The notes beneath the pieces are model-generated. The model was not told where the DNA came from, made no database searches, and was given only the letters and a program-made list of their open reading frames with translations. From Gemmataceae bacterium (lineage in GTDB: Bacteria; Planctomycetota; Planctomycetia; Gemmatales; Gemmataceae): DNA of 64,000 bases. The DNA lies in contig LR594586.1 of assembly GCA_901538445.1 (NCBI GenBank), positions 460,285-524,284 of the forward strand. Direction: 5' to 3'. Below, piece by piece: positions 23,806 through 33,042 of this stretch (positions are counted from its first letter, which is position 1; every line of letters begins with the position of its first letter). A program made the translations under genes and the position numbers.

Positions 23806-24567
23806 TCAGTCCGGCAGCGCGACCAACTCGCCGATCAGGCCGCCCAGGCGGCCGACGGCGAGTCTCGCGTTTACCAACACCTCTTTGTGGTCGAGCACCT
23901 CTGCGGACAGGCCGGCGGCCCGGTTCGTGACGCACGAAATCGCGGCGACCTCCAGGCCCAACTCCGCCGCCGTCTCGGCTTCGAGCGCAGTAGACATCCC
24001 GACCGCGTCCGCCCCGCACTTTGCGAGCGCCCGGATCTCAGCGGGCGTCTCGTAACTCGGCCCCGTCAGGGCCGCGTAGACTCCCGAGAGCAAACCTGCG
24101 AGACGGTCGAGCAACCGCGGGGAGTACGGCGAACTCAGGGCGGTTCCGGCAGCGAACGTTCGCCACGCCCCGGACCCGGTGAGCTTGAGGTGCGAGCGGA
24201 TCGCGAGGAGCGAGCCGGGCTCTAACTTCGGGTGTATGCCCCCGGCGGCGTTCGTCATGATGAGACGCGTTGCGCCGAGGTCAGCCGCCACACGGACGGG
24301 TGCGGTCACGACCTCGCGGGGGTGGCCCTCGTAGTAGTGCATGCGGCCGTGAAACAGCAGCGCCGGGGTGCCGGACCAGTGGCCGAATGAGAGCGCGCCG
24401 CGGTGGCCGTGAACCGTCGGCGCGGCGAGGCCCGGGACATCGGCGAACGGGACCGTTGCGGTCTCCACAAAGCAGCGGGCCGCGTCACCGAGGCCGGAGC
24501 CGAGAACGACCGCGACCCGCGGCGGGGCGATCCGGCAGTGCGAACGAAACGCGGCGAAAGATGACAT
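23806..24567 (-). CDS. Purine nucleoside phosphorylase (PNP/MTAP family)
   Basis: 253 residues from ATG 24567. It cleaves purine nucleosides with phosphate to base and ribose-1-phosphate in salvage. Phosphate loop VVLGSGLGD is at about residues 19-27. Others are VHGHRGALSFG, GRMHYYEGH, MTNAAGGIHP, the base pocket GPSYETPAEIR and VGMSTALEAETA near 200. It is about 20 residues shorter than usual, with the loss between LTGSGAWRTFAAG and LLSGVYAALTG where other members have a longer loop. It is the last gene of the leftward group after the cytidylate-kinase-like gene (23-bp gap). Confidence 0.92.
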   Translation of the reverse strand: MSSFAAFRSHCRIAPPRVAVVLGSGLGDAARCFVETATVPFADVPGLAAPTVHGHRGALSFGHWSGTPALLFHGRMHYYEGHPREVVTAPVRVAADLGATRLIMTNAAGGIHPKLEPGSLLAIRSHLKLTGSGAWRTFAAGTALSSPYSPRLLDRLAGLLSGVYAALTGPSYETPAEIRALAKCGADAVGMSTALEAETAAELGLEVAAISCVTNRAAGLSAEVLDHKEVLVNARLAVGRLGGLIGELVALPD

Positions 24568-24590
24568 GCGGTACTCGGGGCGCGGGCGGG

Positions 24591-25325
24591 TCACGCGCCG
24601 GGAACGTCGTCCAGGCTCCGGGCCTCGTCCGCGGCCTCGCGGATCTCGGCGAACATCTGTTTGGTCCGCACGGCCCACCCGATGTACTGCGCGGCCCCCT
24701 CGATCCCGAGGCGGCCGGCGTTGACCACGAGGTCGTACCCGGTGGCGTCGGCCGGGTCGCCGCCGAGGGTCGCGACGAACTGGGCACGACGGTGGTCGCG
24801 GGCAGCAACCTCGCGGGCGGCCTCGTCGTGGCTGAGCCGCAGCCACTGGGCGAAGTAGGCGACGCGTGCGTCCTGCGGGGCGACGACGCGGACGTGCAGT
24901 GTCGTCTCGGTCGGGAGCAGGTAGCCGGCCCCGCGACCCACGAGCACGACGTCGCCGCGAGCCGCCGCGGACAGCACGACCTCGGCCATCGACACGGTCC
25001 CCGTGTCGAGCGGCCCCGGGGTCTGACCCCGGACCCGGTCGAGTTGCGCCGCGACCCACGCCCGCACGCCGTCGGGCACCTCGGCGAGGAACTGCGACCG
25101 GGCGGTCTCGTCTTCGACGAGGTAGTCGAGTGTTTCGTTATCCAGCACCTGCCAGCCGAGGACCGCACCGACCCGGCGGGCGATCGTGGTGCCCCTGGCA
25201 CCGGCCTGCCGGCTGATGGCGACGGCCAGGCCGCGGGGCCGTGTGATCGGACCGGACGGTTCAGTGTCGCCCCGGTACCCGTGGGCCGGGGGCGCGGGGA
25301 AGTCCGCGGTCGGGGGCGTCGGCAC
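24591..25325 (-). CDS. Cytidylate kinase-like family protein
   Basis: 244 residues from GTG 25325, chosen because GAGGAG lies just upstream. The P-loop-like segment AISRQAGARGTTIARRVGAV (about residues 34-53) matches the cytidylate kinase-like (Cmk2) family rather than canonical Cmk. Downstream there are VLVGRGAGYLLP and an Arg-rich LID-like region (DARVAYFAQWLRLSHDEAAR). The substrate is likely a nucleotide, but family members are mostly uncharacterised. It begins 12 bp after an ABC permease stop, so it is in the same operon, followed by purine nucleoside phosphorylase, which suggests nucleotide salvage. Confidence 0.82.
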   Translation of the reverse strand: MPTPPTADFPAPPAHGYRGDTEPSGPITRPRGLAVAISRQAGARGTTIARRVGAVLGWQVLDNETLDYLVEDETARSQFLAEVPDGVRAWVAAQLDRVRGQTPGPLDTGTVSMAEVVLSAAARGDVVLVGRGAGYLLPTETTLHVRVVAPQDARVAYFAQWLRLSHDEAAREVAARDHRRAQFVATLGGDPADATGYDLVVNAGRLGIEGAAQYIGWAVRTKQMFAEIREAADEARSLDDVPGA

Positions 25326-25336
25326 GGGCGAACTCC

Positions 25337-26362
25337 TCACACGTCGTCGCGGTACTCCAGCCGCGCGAACAGCCACATTCCGAAAACGGTCAGCCCTGTC
25401 GCCGCGGCCGCCAGCACCGCCCAGGCGTTGCCGGTCGATTCGGCCTGCGCCAGGTCGAGCATGTTCACCGGGTAGCCGGCGGCCGCAGCGGCATTATACA
25501 TGAGCGAGCGGGCGTAGAACGTGAGACTCAGCAACTTCAAGCTGCCCGGCAGCGCCGCGACCAGCGCCTCGTAGAAGAACACGTACACGAGCCCGACGAC
25601 CACGGGCCGGCGGAACACCGCGCCGATCAGGTGGAACATCGCCGCGAACGCGACCGTCCCCGCGGCCGCGGCCGGCCAGTACAGCTCCAGCGCTTTGAGC
25701 CCGAGCGCGCCACCCGCGAGGCAGAGCGCCGCGAACCCGCCCAACCCGAACAGCACGCACCACGGGAGCGTGCCGAGAAACTTCGCGAGGTAGATCGCCG
25801 ACCGCGGCACCGGCCGGGTCATCACCCACACCAGCGACCGCGACTCCCGCTCGGTCCCGAACGCGGCCGAGGCGTAGGCCAGCGTGAACATCGGCAGTAC
25901 GAACCCGAAGTACGCGCCGAGCACGACCCACCGCGAGAAATTCATGAACTCCCAGCGGTCGCGGAACTCCCGCGAGTTGAGCACCGCGTGCGGGACAGAC
26001 AGGACCAGCGACTGCACGCCGTTCCGGAGCGGGTCGAACGGGTTCGGCACCTCGTGCGGGCCGATCGGCGCGACGCTGGGCGGGTTCGGCACCGAGTACG
26101 CCTCGTACCGCCTCGGGTCGTACCGGCCGGGGAGGAGTTGTTGGTCGGCGTACTGCTGGTTGGTCAGGTCGCGCCGCACGGGCCGGTGCGGGAGGCCCCA
26201 CCGGTCGCGGAACGTCACAACTCCGACGCTGGTGACCACGAGCGCGAGCAGCCCGACGGACACCCAGCCCATCTGCCGCACGCGCCACTGCCGCTGGAAC
26301 GTCTGGACGGTCATCACCCAGAACGCGGTCGCCACGCTCGGGCCGGTTGCGGTCTGGTTCAT
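25337..26362 (-). CDS. ABC transporter permease (ABC-2 type)
   Basis: 341 residues from ATG 26362, overlapping the end of the ATPase gene by 4 bp (ATGA). The first span is at about 35-55 (WVSVGLLALVVTSVGVVTF), followed by a loop of about 90 residues that is probably periplasmic. A cluster of five spans follows: VVLGAYFGFVLPMFTLAYAS, CVLFGLGGFAALCLAGGALG, AAAGTVAFAAMFHLIGAV, VVGLVYVFFYEALVAALP and AVLAAAATGLTVFGMWLFA. The motif AFGTERESRSLVWVMTRPVP is the typical coupling region of ABC-2 exporters. The cargo is unknown. It pairs with the ATPase just upstream. Confidence 0.88.
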   Translation of the reverse strand: MNQTATGPSVATAFWVMTVQTFQRQWRVRQMGWVSVGLLALVVTSVGVVTFRDRWGLPHRPVRRDLTNQQYADQQLLPGRYDPRRYEAYSVPNPPSVAPIGPHEVPNPFDPLRNGVQSLVLSVPHAVLNSREFRDRWEFMNFSRWVVLGAYFGFVLPMFTLAYASAAFGTERESRSLVWVMTRPVPRSAIYLAKFLGTLPWCVLFGLGGFAALCLAGGALGLKALELYWPAAAAGTVAFAAMFHLIGAVFRRPVVVGLVYVFFYEALVAALPGSLKLLSLTFYARSLMYNAAAAAGYPVNMLDLAQAESTGNAWAVLAAAATGLTVFGMWLFARLEYRDDV

Positions 26363-27339
26363 GTTCGCCCGCTCCCGCCGAGCAGGTACCCCAGGATGTC
26401 GTGGGCCGATTCGTCGAGCGGCTCCAGCCTCCGGACCTCGATGCCGCGCTCGACCACGAGCCGCGACAGCGCCTCGAAAAACCGCTTCGGGCTCCGGGCC
26501 TTCACCACGAGGCCCGGCGGCCCGTCGCGCGTCACCTCGACCGCGACGACCTCGGGCACGTTCAGCAAGAGCCGAGCGAGATCGCGTGGGTCGTCGATGT
26601 CGATCCGCACCGCCAGCGGGTGGTCGTCGAGCAGGTCGCGGATCTGCGTGAGCGTGCCGACCGCGGCGACGCGGCCGCGGGCCATGATCGCAACGTGGTT
26701 CGTGAGTTTCTCCAGAGCTTCGAGTTCGTGGCTGGAGATCAGCAGGCACTTCCCCTGTGCGACGAGCGATTGAAAGAGTTCGAGCAACTCCTGGCGGCCG
26801 ATCGGGTCGATGCCCGAGAGCGGCTCGTCGAGGATGAGCAGTTCCGGGTCGTGGAGCAGCGCCTGAGCGAGCTTCACCCGCTGGCGCATGCCTTTGGAGT
26901 ATCCCCTAAGTATGCGGTCGGCCCGGTCGCGCATGCCGACGCGCTCCAGAACCGCCTCGGTCCGTTGAGTCGCGTCCGCCCGCGAGTACCCGCACATGCG
27001 GGCCATGACCCACACGAACCGGCGGCCGGTGAGGTCCTCGTAGAAGGCGTCGATGTCCGGGCAGTACCCGACGAGCCGGCGGGCGCGCCAGTCGCTCGCG
27101 TCCACGCCGCGGACCGTGACCCGCCCGAGCGTCGGTTTGAGCTGCCCGTTGGCCATACGGAGCAGCGTGGACTTCCCGGCCCCGTTCGCGCCGACCAGCC
27201 CCGTGATGCCGCCCGTGAGCGACAGCGTGACCTGGTTCAGCGCGAGCACCGAGCCGTACCACTTCGAGACGTGCTCGAACAGCAAGAGAGGTTCTTGAAG
27301 TGCGGAGTGCGGAGTGCGGAGTGCGGAATCGGGAACCAT
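26359..27339 (-). CDS. ABC transporter ATP-binding protein
   Basis: 326 residues from ATG 27339, the only ATG ahead of the conserved part. The first 17 residues (MVPDSALRTPHSALQEP) are encoded by a four-copy 7-bp repeat, so a TTG at 27285 could be the true start. Walker A VGANGAGKST, signature YSKGMRQRVKLAQ, Walker B LLILDEPLSG and H-loop SSHELEALE are intact. The extra C-terminal domain (about 225-326) is common in ABC-2 exporter ATPases. It overlaps the permease start by 4 bp. It energises an exporter of unknown cargo. Confidence 0.9.
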   Translation of the reverse strand: MVPDSALRTPHSALQEPLLLFEHVSKWYGSVLALNQVTLSLTGGITGLVGANGAGKSTLLRMANGQLKPTLGRVTVRGVDASDWRARRLVGYCPDIDAFYEDLTGRRFVWVMARMCGYSRADATQRTEAVLERVGMRDRADRILRGYSKGMRQRVKLAQALLHDPELLILDEPLSGIDPIGRQELLELFQSLVAQGKCLLISSHELEALEKLTNHVAIMARGRVAAVGTLTQIRDLLDDHPLAVRIDIDDPRDLARLLLNVPEVVAVEVTRDGPPGLVVKARSPKRFFEALSRLVVERGIEVRRLEPLDESAHDILGYLLGGSGRT

Positions 27340-27414
27340 ACCGGTGTCCGCTCGTGCGGCCGGGGGAGTATCGGCGGTTTTCAACTCCGCGTTCCGCATT
27401 CCGCACTCCGAATT
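27299..27414. repeat. Heptamer array AGTGCGG x4 with inverted partner CCGCAYT x4
   Basis: 27299-27326 holds four exact AGTGCGG units. 27387-27414 holds four units in opposite sense (CCGCGTT, CCGCATT, CCGCACT, CCGAATT). The 60-bp spacer contains the ATG of the downstream ATPase, and the far end touches the upstream permease stop. The array can form a large stem-loop in the mRNA. Confidence 0.9.
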
Positions 27415-28346
27415 CAGCCGACGATCTCCACCGCTTGCACGCGCCGCCGGAGGTACAGCAGGCACGCGCCGCACACCGCGGCCACGACCGCCCACGCCTC
27501 CCAGAACTCGGGCTGCCCCGGCGGGCGGATCGAGCCGTGCTCGGCCCCGAGGCACCACAGCCCGCACAGGTACAGGTCGTTCCACAGGTCGACGAGTCGC
27601 CACCGCGGGTCCACCTCGCGGGCGAGCTGGTCACCGAGCATCCGCAGGAACACGAACAGCCCCATCCAGATCATCACTATCGGCACGGCGCGCCGCACCC
27701 ACACCGCGGTCGCCACCACGAGCAGGCTCATCGACACCGTCAGCACGAGGCCGTACCCGAGGATGCCGAGGACCAGGTCGAGGTTGTCGAGGTAGTACGT
27801 CTTCCAGTCGTAGAGCAGCCCGGCCTCGACCCAGAGGCCGACCGCGGGGAGCGTGACGAGTACGTTCACGAAGATGCCTATGGCGAGGCACTTCCCGAGG
27901 ACGTAGTGCCACCGGCCGATCGGCTTCGACAGGTAGAACGGCAGGCTCCCGTGGAAGAAGTCATTGCCCACCAGCACCGACCCGGCCAGAGCCAGGAGGA
28001 TGATGAGGACGTACCCCTGGTACCAGATGAAGTTCCCGAACGTGTGCGCCGTGCCGTTGAGCGCGAGGCGGTCGAAGAACTTCGTGAGGTTCCCGACGGT
28101 CACCGGGATGCCGGCGAACCGCACCGTCTCGGTCGAGAGCTGGTTCGTGATCCAGACGACGAGGTACTGCGCGTAGAAGAAGAAGAAGAACACGAGCAGG
28201 CCGAGCCCGAACAGCCCCCACAGGAGCCGGCGGCGGACCAGCAGCCGGACCGACACGCGCGCCATTGCGGCGGACGCCCACAGCGGCCCGTGCGGCTCGC
28301 CGCGCCACGGCCGGTAGCGGAGCAGGTTGTCGGTCTGTGCGGCCAT
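27414..28346 (-). CDS. ABC transporter permease (ABC-2 type)
   Basis: 310 residues from ATG 28346. It has an N-terminal span LLWGLFGLGLLVFFFFFYAQ (about 41-60), then VLIILLALAGSVLVGNDF (about 123-140), and three or more C-terminal spans: CLAIGIFVNVLVTLPAVGL, LGILGYGLVLTVSMSLLVVA and VPIVMIWMGLFVFL. GSLPFYLSKPIGRWHYVLGK is the coupling helix region of this family. The pair with the ATPase at 28548-29513 forms one exporter; the other ATPase/permease pair follows downstream. Two related but distinct transporters in one operon suggest a heteromeric or dual export system. Confidence 0.86.
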   Translation of the reverse strand: MAAQTDNLLRYRPWRGEPHGPLWASAAMARVSVRLLVRRRLLWGLFGLGLLVFFFFFYAQYLVVWITNQLSTETVRFAGIPVTVGNLTKFFDRLALNGTAHTFGNFIWYQGYVLIILLALAGSVLVGNDFFHGSLPFYLSKPIGRWHYVLGKCLAIGIFVNVLVTLPAVGLWVEAGLLYDWKTYYLDNLDLVLGILGYGLVLTVSMSLLVVATAVWVRRAVPIVMIWMGLFVFLRMLGDQLAREVDPRWRLVDLWNDLYLCGLWCLGAEHGSIRPPGQPEFWEAWAVVAAVCGACLLYLRRRVQAVEIVG

Positions 28347-28430
28347 GCTGATCCTAACGACCCGCGGAGTGTCAACTCGCCCGCCGGTGATTCAAGCGAT
28401 TCTCATTGGTTCCGGCAGCGGGGGGAGGGG

Positions 28431-28505
28431 TCTCCAGAACCATCGCCAACTCTCCAGAACCATCCCCGAGAGCCCCAGAACCATCCCGAACTCTCCAGAA
28501 CCAAC
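28431..28505. repeat. Degenerate 20-bp tandem repeat, about four units
   Basis: Units TCTCCAGAACCATCGCCAAC, a near copy at 28451, GCCCCAGAACCATCCCGAAC at 28472 and a truncated unit at 28492 follow head to tail. They lie in the 200-bp gap between the first ATPase and its permease. Confidence 0.8.
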
Positions 28506-28547
28506 AGCGGCGTTCCCGAGGCATCGGCCCTCGGGTGTGCCCCGAGG

Positions 28548-29513
28548 TCACGCCCCCACCGTGCGGAGGAACAACTCTTCCAAGGTCTCGTCGTCCGGCA
28601 CCAGCGATCGGATCACCGCGTTCTGCGTCTCGGCGAGACGGAAGAAGTCGAGGTTCACCCAGCCCGGCGGCACCGCGACGCGCCACTCGCCGTGCCCGTT
28701 GTCGGCCAGCACCTTCACCTCGCACTTGGCCAACTCGGACCGAAACGAGACCCCGTCGCCCTGCACGCGGATGCGGAACCGGTGCTGCCGGGGGTCGCGG
28801 AGTTCGGCGACGGTCCCCTGCCCCCGCACCCGGCCGCCGGCCATGATGACGACCCGCTCGCACACCGCTTCGACGTCCGCGAGCAAGTGGGTCGAGAGAA
28901 TGACCGACTTCCCGTGGTCGGTGCCGAGCCGCTCGACCAGCCGGAGCATCGCGTCCCTGCCGGCGGGGTCGAGCCCGGACGTCGGCTCGTCGAGGAACAG
29001 TACGGGCGGATCGTGAACCAGCGCCTGCGCGAGCTTCGCCCGCTGCTTCATCCCGGCCGAATACTCCTCGACGAGCCGGTAGCGGGCCTCTTCGAGTTCG
29101 AGGTACGAGAGCACCTCGTGCGCGCGCCGCTGGGCCTCGCGCCGCGGCATCCCGTACAGCTCGCCCGCGAGGCTCACGTACTCCACGCCGGTGAGCCCGG
29201 GGACGAGCGCGTCGGCCTCCGGCATGAACCCGATGAGCCGCCGCAACTGCCAGTTCGCGCTTGCGTCGCGGTCGCCGCCGAGTTCCTGATCCAGCACGCG
29301 GCCGGTGCCGCTCGACGGCGGGATCAGACCCATCAGAATCTTGAGCAGCGTGGACTTCCCGGCCCCGTTCGGCCCGAGCAGCCCGACGCGCCCCGGCGGG
29401 AGATCTAGCGTGACGTCCTGGAGCGCCGTGAACGCTCCGAACGTGCGGGTGATCTTCGAGAGGGAAATCAGAGTGTTGGTGAGTGGTGAGTGGTGAGTGG
29501 TGAGTGGGGTCAT
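28548..29513 (-). CDS. ABC transporter ATP-binding protein
   Basis: 321 residues from ATG 29513; the open frame upstream is not conserved. As with its neighbour, the first dozen residues (MTPLTTHHSPLTN) come from a four-copy 7-bp repeat and may not be native. Walker A LGPNGAGKST, signature YSAGMKQRAKLAQ, Walker B VLFLDEPTSG and the H-loop STHLLADVE are intact. A C-terminal domain of about 90 residues follows. It is separated from its permease by about 200 bp carrying 20-bp repeats. The role is ATP-driven export with unknown cargo. Confidence 0.9.
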   Translation of the reverse strand: MTPLTTHHSPLTNTLISLSKITRTFGAFTALQDVTLDLPPGRVGLLGPNGAGKSTLLKILMGLIPPSSGTGRVLDQELGGDRDASANWQLRRLIGFMPEADALVPGLTGVEYVSLAGELYGMPRREAQRRAHEVLSYLELEEARYRLVEEYSAGMKQRAKLAQALVHDPPVLFLDEPTSGLDPAGRDAMLRLVERLGTDHGKSVILSTHLLADVEAVCERVVIMAGGRVRGQGTVAELRDPRQHRFRIRVQGDGVSFRSELAKCEVKVLADNGHGEWRVAVPPGWVNLDFFRLAETQNAVIRSLVPDDETLEELFLRTVGA

Positions 29514-29577
29514 TGTCCGGCGTTCCCACGCGACGGTCATTGAATGTCGTCGGCCCGTCCGAAACCCACCACTCACC
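29478..29577. repeat. Heptamer array GGTGAGT x4 with inverted copies ACYCACC
   Basis: 29478-29505 holds four exact GGTGAGT units. 29564-29577 holds two inverted units (ACCCACC, ACTCACC) with a decayed third, 58 bp away and 6 bp from the argJ stop. The layout mirrors the array at 27299 although the unit sequence differs, and the ATG at 29513 again lies in the spacer. Confidence 0.88.
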
Positions 29578-29583
29578 ACCCCG

Positions 29584-30762
29584 TCAGGTCGTGTAGTCCG
29601 CGTTCAGCCGGATGTACTCGGGGGTGAGGTCGCAGGTGTGGAACGTGCAGCGGCCGGAGCCGAGCGCGAACTTCAGCTTGAAGTGGACCTCGCGGTTGTG
29701 CTTCAGGTACGCCGAGGCGGACGCGGCGTCGAACGGCAGCGGCGTCCCGCTCTTGTACAGGAGCATGTCGCCCATCCACATCGACAAGTCCTTCTCGTCG
29801 AACGGCACGCCAGCGTACCCGGCGGCCGACACGACGCGGCCCCAGTTCGGGTCGGCCCCGAACACGGCGGTCTTCACCAGCGCACTCTCGGCGATGGCCT
29901 TCGCGATCTGGCGGGCGTCGGCGTCGGTGCGGCAGCCGTCGACCTCGATCGTGATGAGGTGCTCGGCCCCCTCGGCGTCGATGGCGATCTTGCGGGCGAG
30001 TTCGACGCACACGCTGGTGACGGCGTCCTGGAACGCGGCGAGGTCCGGGCCGGCGAGCGTCGGGCCGGTGCCGTTCGCGAGGATGAAGACGGTGTCGTTG
30101 GTGCTGGTGTGCCCCTCGACCGAGATGCAGTTGAAACTGCGGTCGCAGGCGGCCTTGAGGGCGTGGTGCAGGTCGGCCTCGCCGACGGCCGCGTCGGTGA
30201 GGACGAACCCGAGCATGGTCGCCATGTTCGGGCCGATCATCGCCGCGCCCTTCGCGAACCCGGTGATGGTGAAGCCGCTCGCCTCGCGGGTGGCGACCTT
30301 GATGCCGGTGTCGGTGGTGAGGATGGCGGCCGCGGTGTGGCTGAGCGCCTCGCGGCCGGGCGCGACTTCGCGGGTGGCCTTCGGGATGCCAGCTTCGAGG
30401 ACCGGCATCGGCAGCGGCCGGCCGATCACGCCCGTGGACGCGACCAGCACCTGCTCGGGCTTGCACCCGAGGTTCGCGGCGACGAGTTCGGTCATGCGCC
30501 GTGCGTCGGCGAGCCCCTGCTCGCCGGTGCAGGCGTTCGCGTTGCCGGAGCACACGACGATGGCCCGCGCGTCGGCCCGCGGGAGCCGCTCGCGGCTCAC
30601 CTGGACCGGTGCGGCGCACACGCGGTTCTGCGTGAACACGCCGGCCGCGGTTGCGGGGGTGTCACTGACGACGACCGCAACGTCCCGGCGGTCGGGTTCG
30701 CTGCGGAGTCCGCTCACAATGCCCGCGTACCGGTAGCCGCGGGCCAGGTGCCATTCGCTCAT
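29584..30762 (-). CDS. argJ: Bifunctional ornithine acetyltransferase / N-acetylglutamate synthase
   Basis: 392 residues from ATG 30762. ArgJ transfers acetyl from N-acetylornithine to glutamate and, in bifunctional forms, makes N-acetylglutamate from acetyl-CoA, in arginine biosynthesis. The self-cleavage site lies in GPNMATMLGF, with A181 and nucleophile T182. AILTTDTGIK and the C-terminal KSGTPLPFD segment also match the family. Length matches full-length members. It starts the leftward group with a divergent secreted-protein gene on the other side, so its promoter should be in 30763-31036, where a 21-bp inverted repeat lies. No other arginine gene is present. Confidence 0.95.
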   Translation of the reverse strand: MSEWHLARGYRYAGIVSGLRSEPDRRDVAVVVSDTPATAAGVFTQNRVCAAPVQVSRERLPRADARAIVVCSGNANACTGEQGLADARRMTELVAANLGCKPEQVLVASTGVIGRPLPMPVLEAGIPKATREVAPGREALSHTAAAILTTDTGIKVATREASGFTITGFAKGAAMIGPNMATMLGFVLTDAAVGEADLHHALKAACDRSFNCISVEGHTSTNDTVFILANGTGPTLAGPDLAAFQDAVTSVCVELARKIAIDAEGAEHLITIEVDGCRTDADARQIAKAIAESALVKTAVFGADPNWGRVVSAAGYAGVPFDEKDLSMWMGDMLLYKSGTPLPFDAASASAYLKHNREVHFKLKFALGSGRCTFHTCDLTPEYIRLNADYTT

Positions 30763-30830
30763 GCTGCAATCGTATGCACGCGGGCAAGGGGGGAAAGAAG
30801 CAGACGGACGAATGCACCGGCCGGGCGACC

Positions 30831-30885
30831 CGGGAGCGTCAGCGACCGGAGGTGAGCGAGTGAACTCCGGTCGCTGACGCTCCCG
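30831..30885. repeat. Perfect 21-bp inverted repeat between divergent genes
   Basis: 30831-30851 (CGGGAGCGTCAGCGACCGGAG minus its last base shown) is exactly repeated inverted at 30865-30885, with a 13-nt loop. It lies between argJ and the divergent secreted-protein gene, with no T-run, so it is more likely a repeat element or operator than a terminator. Confidence 0.85.
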
Positions 30886-31036
30886 GCTCGCCGCGCCCGA
30901 GTCCCTCGTTCGCAGGCAGGTTTCGCCCAGTTTGACATCGTGCGTCGTGAAACAGTGCCGGATTCGCGGCTCGGCCGGCACACCCCGTGCAACACCCTGG
31001 GCCGTTCAACTCACTCCCCCCGGCAGGAGGCCGGTC

Positions 31037-31588
31037 ATGAACAAGGCGGCACTCACCCTCGCGGTCCTCGTCGCGGCGAGCCACTCAGCTTTCGGGACCG
31101 ACCCCCGCGCGCCCGTGGTCGGGACCACCCAGACTCTCCCGGTTGTCTCGGTTTCCATTTCGGTCGGGAACACCGGTGCCGAGAGCAAGCGGGGCGTCTA
31201 CGCACCGCCCCCGGGGTGGTACGTTCGCAGCCACCGCGTCGTGACCGCCGACAAGCGTGGGTCGGTCTCGTACACGGTGAGCACGGTTCCGGCGGGGTGG
31301 GCGTGGCGGGCCGAGGAGCAGACGACGGCCGAAGCGAAGGCGGCCGGGTCGGCAGCGGTGACGGCGTACAAGGTGTCGGGGGGCGCTCAGGCCGCGACCG
31401 CAACCGCGACCGCCGCCACCGAACTTCAAGCGAACGCCTCGAGCCACCACCTGCTCGTCGTGGACGTGTCGGCCCGCGGTTGCGGCCTTTGGAAGGGCGA
31501 TAGCGGCGTGGAACTGACGGTGGTTGCGGAGTTGGTATACCTGGGAACGCCGGCCGCCAAAAAGGAGGCGGGCGAGCGGCGGCCCTGA
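31037..31588 (+). CDS. Secreted protein of unknown function
   Basis: 183 residues from ATG 31037, with AGGAGG upstream. A signal peptide covers about residues 1-20 (ALTLAVLVAASHSAFG). The mature protein has a proline-rich YAPPPGWYVRSHRVVT segment and a beta-rich C-terminus (HHLLVVDVSARG, VELTVVAELVYLG). Between them is an Ala/Thr-rich stretch (AATATATAATELQA). No domain is recognised. It ends 13 bp from the convergent EF-Tu-like gene. Envelope or periplasmic location is inferred from the signal peptide only. Confidence 0.75.
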   Translation: MNKAALTLAVLVAASHSAFGTDPRAPVVGTTQTLPVVSVSISVGNTGAESKRGVYAPPPGWYVRSHRVVTADKRGSVSYTVSTVPAGWAWRAEEQTTAEAKAAGSAAVTAYKVSGGAQAATATATAATELQANASSHHLLVVDVSARGCGLWKGDSGVELTVVAELVYLGTPAAKKEAGERRP

Positions 31589-31601
31589 AGCCCCCGCCCT
31601 T

Positions 31602-32777
<1,176 letters not shown>

Positions 32778-33042
32778 GGGAATCGGGTCTCCCGGTCGCA
32801 ACGAGCGACCGCGGGTGGTGCCGGAGCCCCTGCCCGGCCGCGGGTGCGGCCTTTTTTCCACGACGAGTGGACCCAGGGCAGGCTCTCCCGGCGGTGCCGA
32901 AAGGCGCGGGATGGACACGCGAGCGGAAGAAATGGTTCGGCTCAGATTTCTGAGCCGCGCAGCGAGCACGCGGGCGAGGTGGGAGTGTGGCGCCTTGCAC
33001 CCGGCGCGGGATCGGGGATTATGGCGGCACGGAGGGTGCGCG

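Noticed and set aside
27299..27414. CRISPR-like array
   Set aside because: Units are 7 bp without spacers, and no cas gene is present. No CRISPR array was seen in the window.
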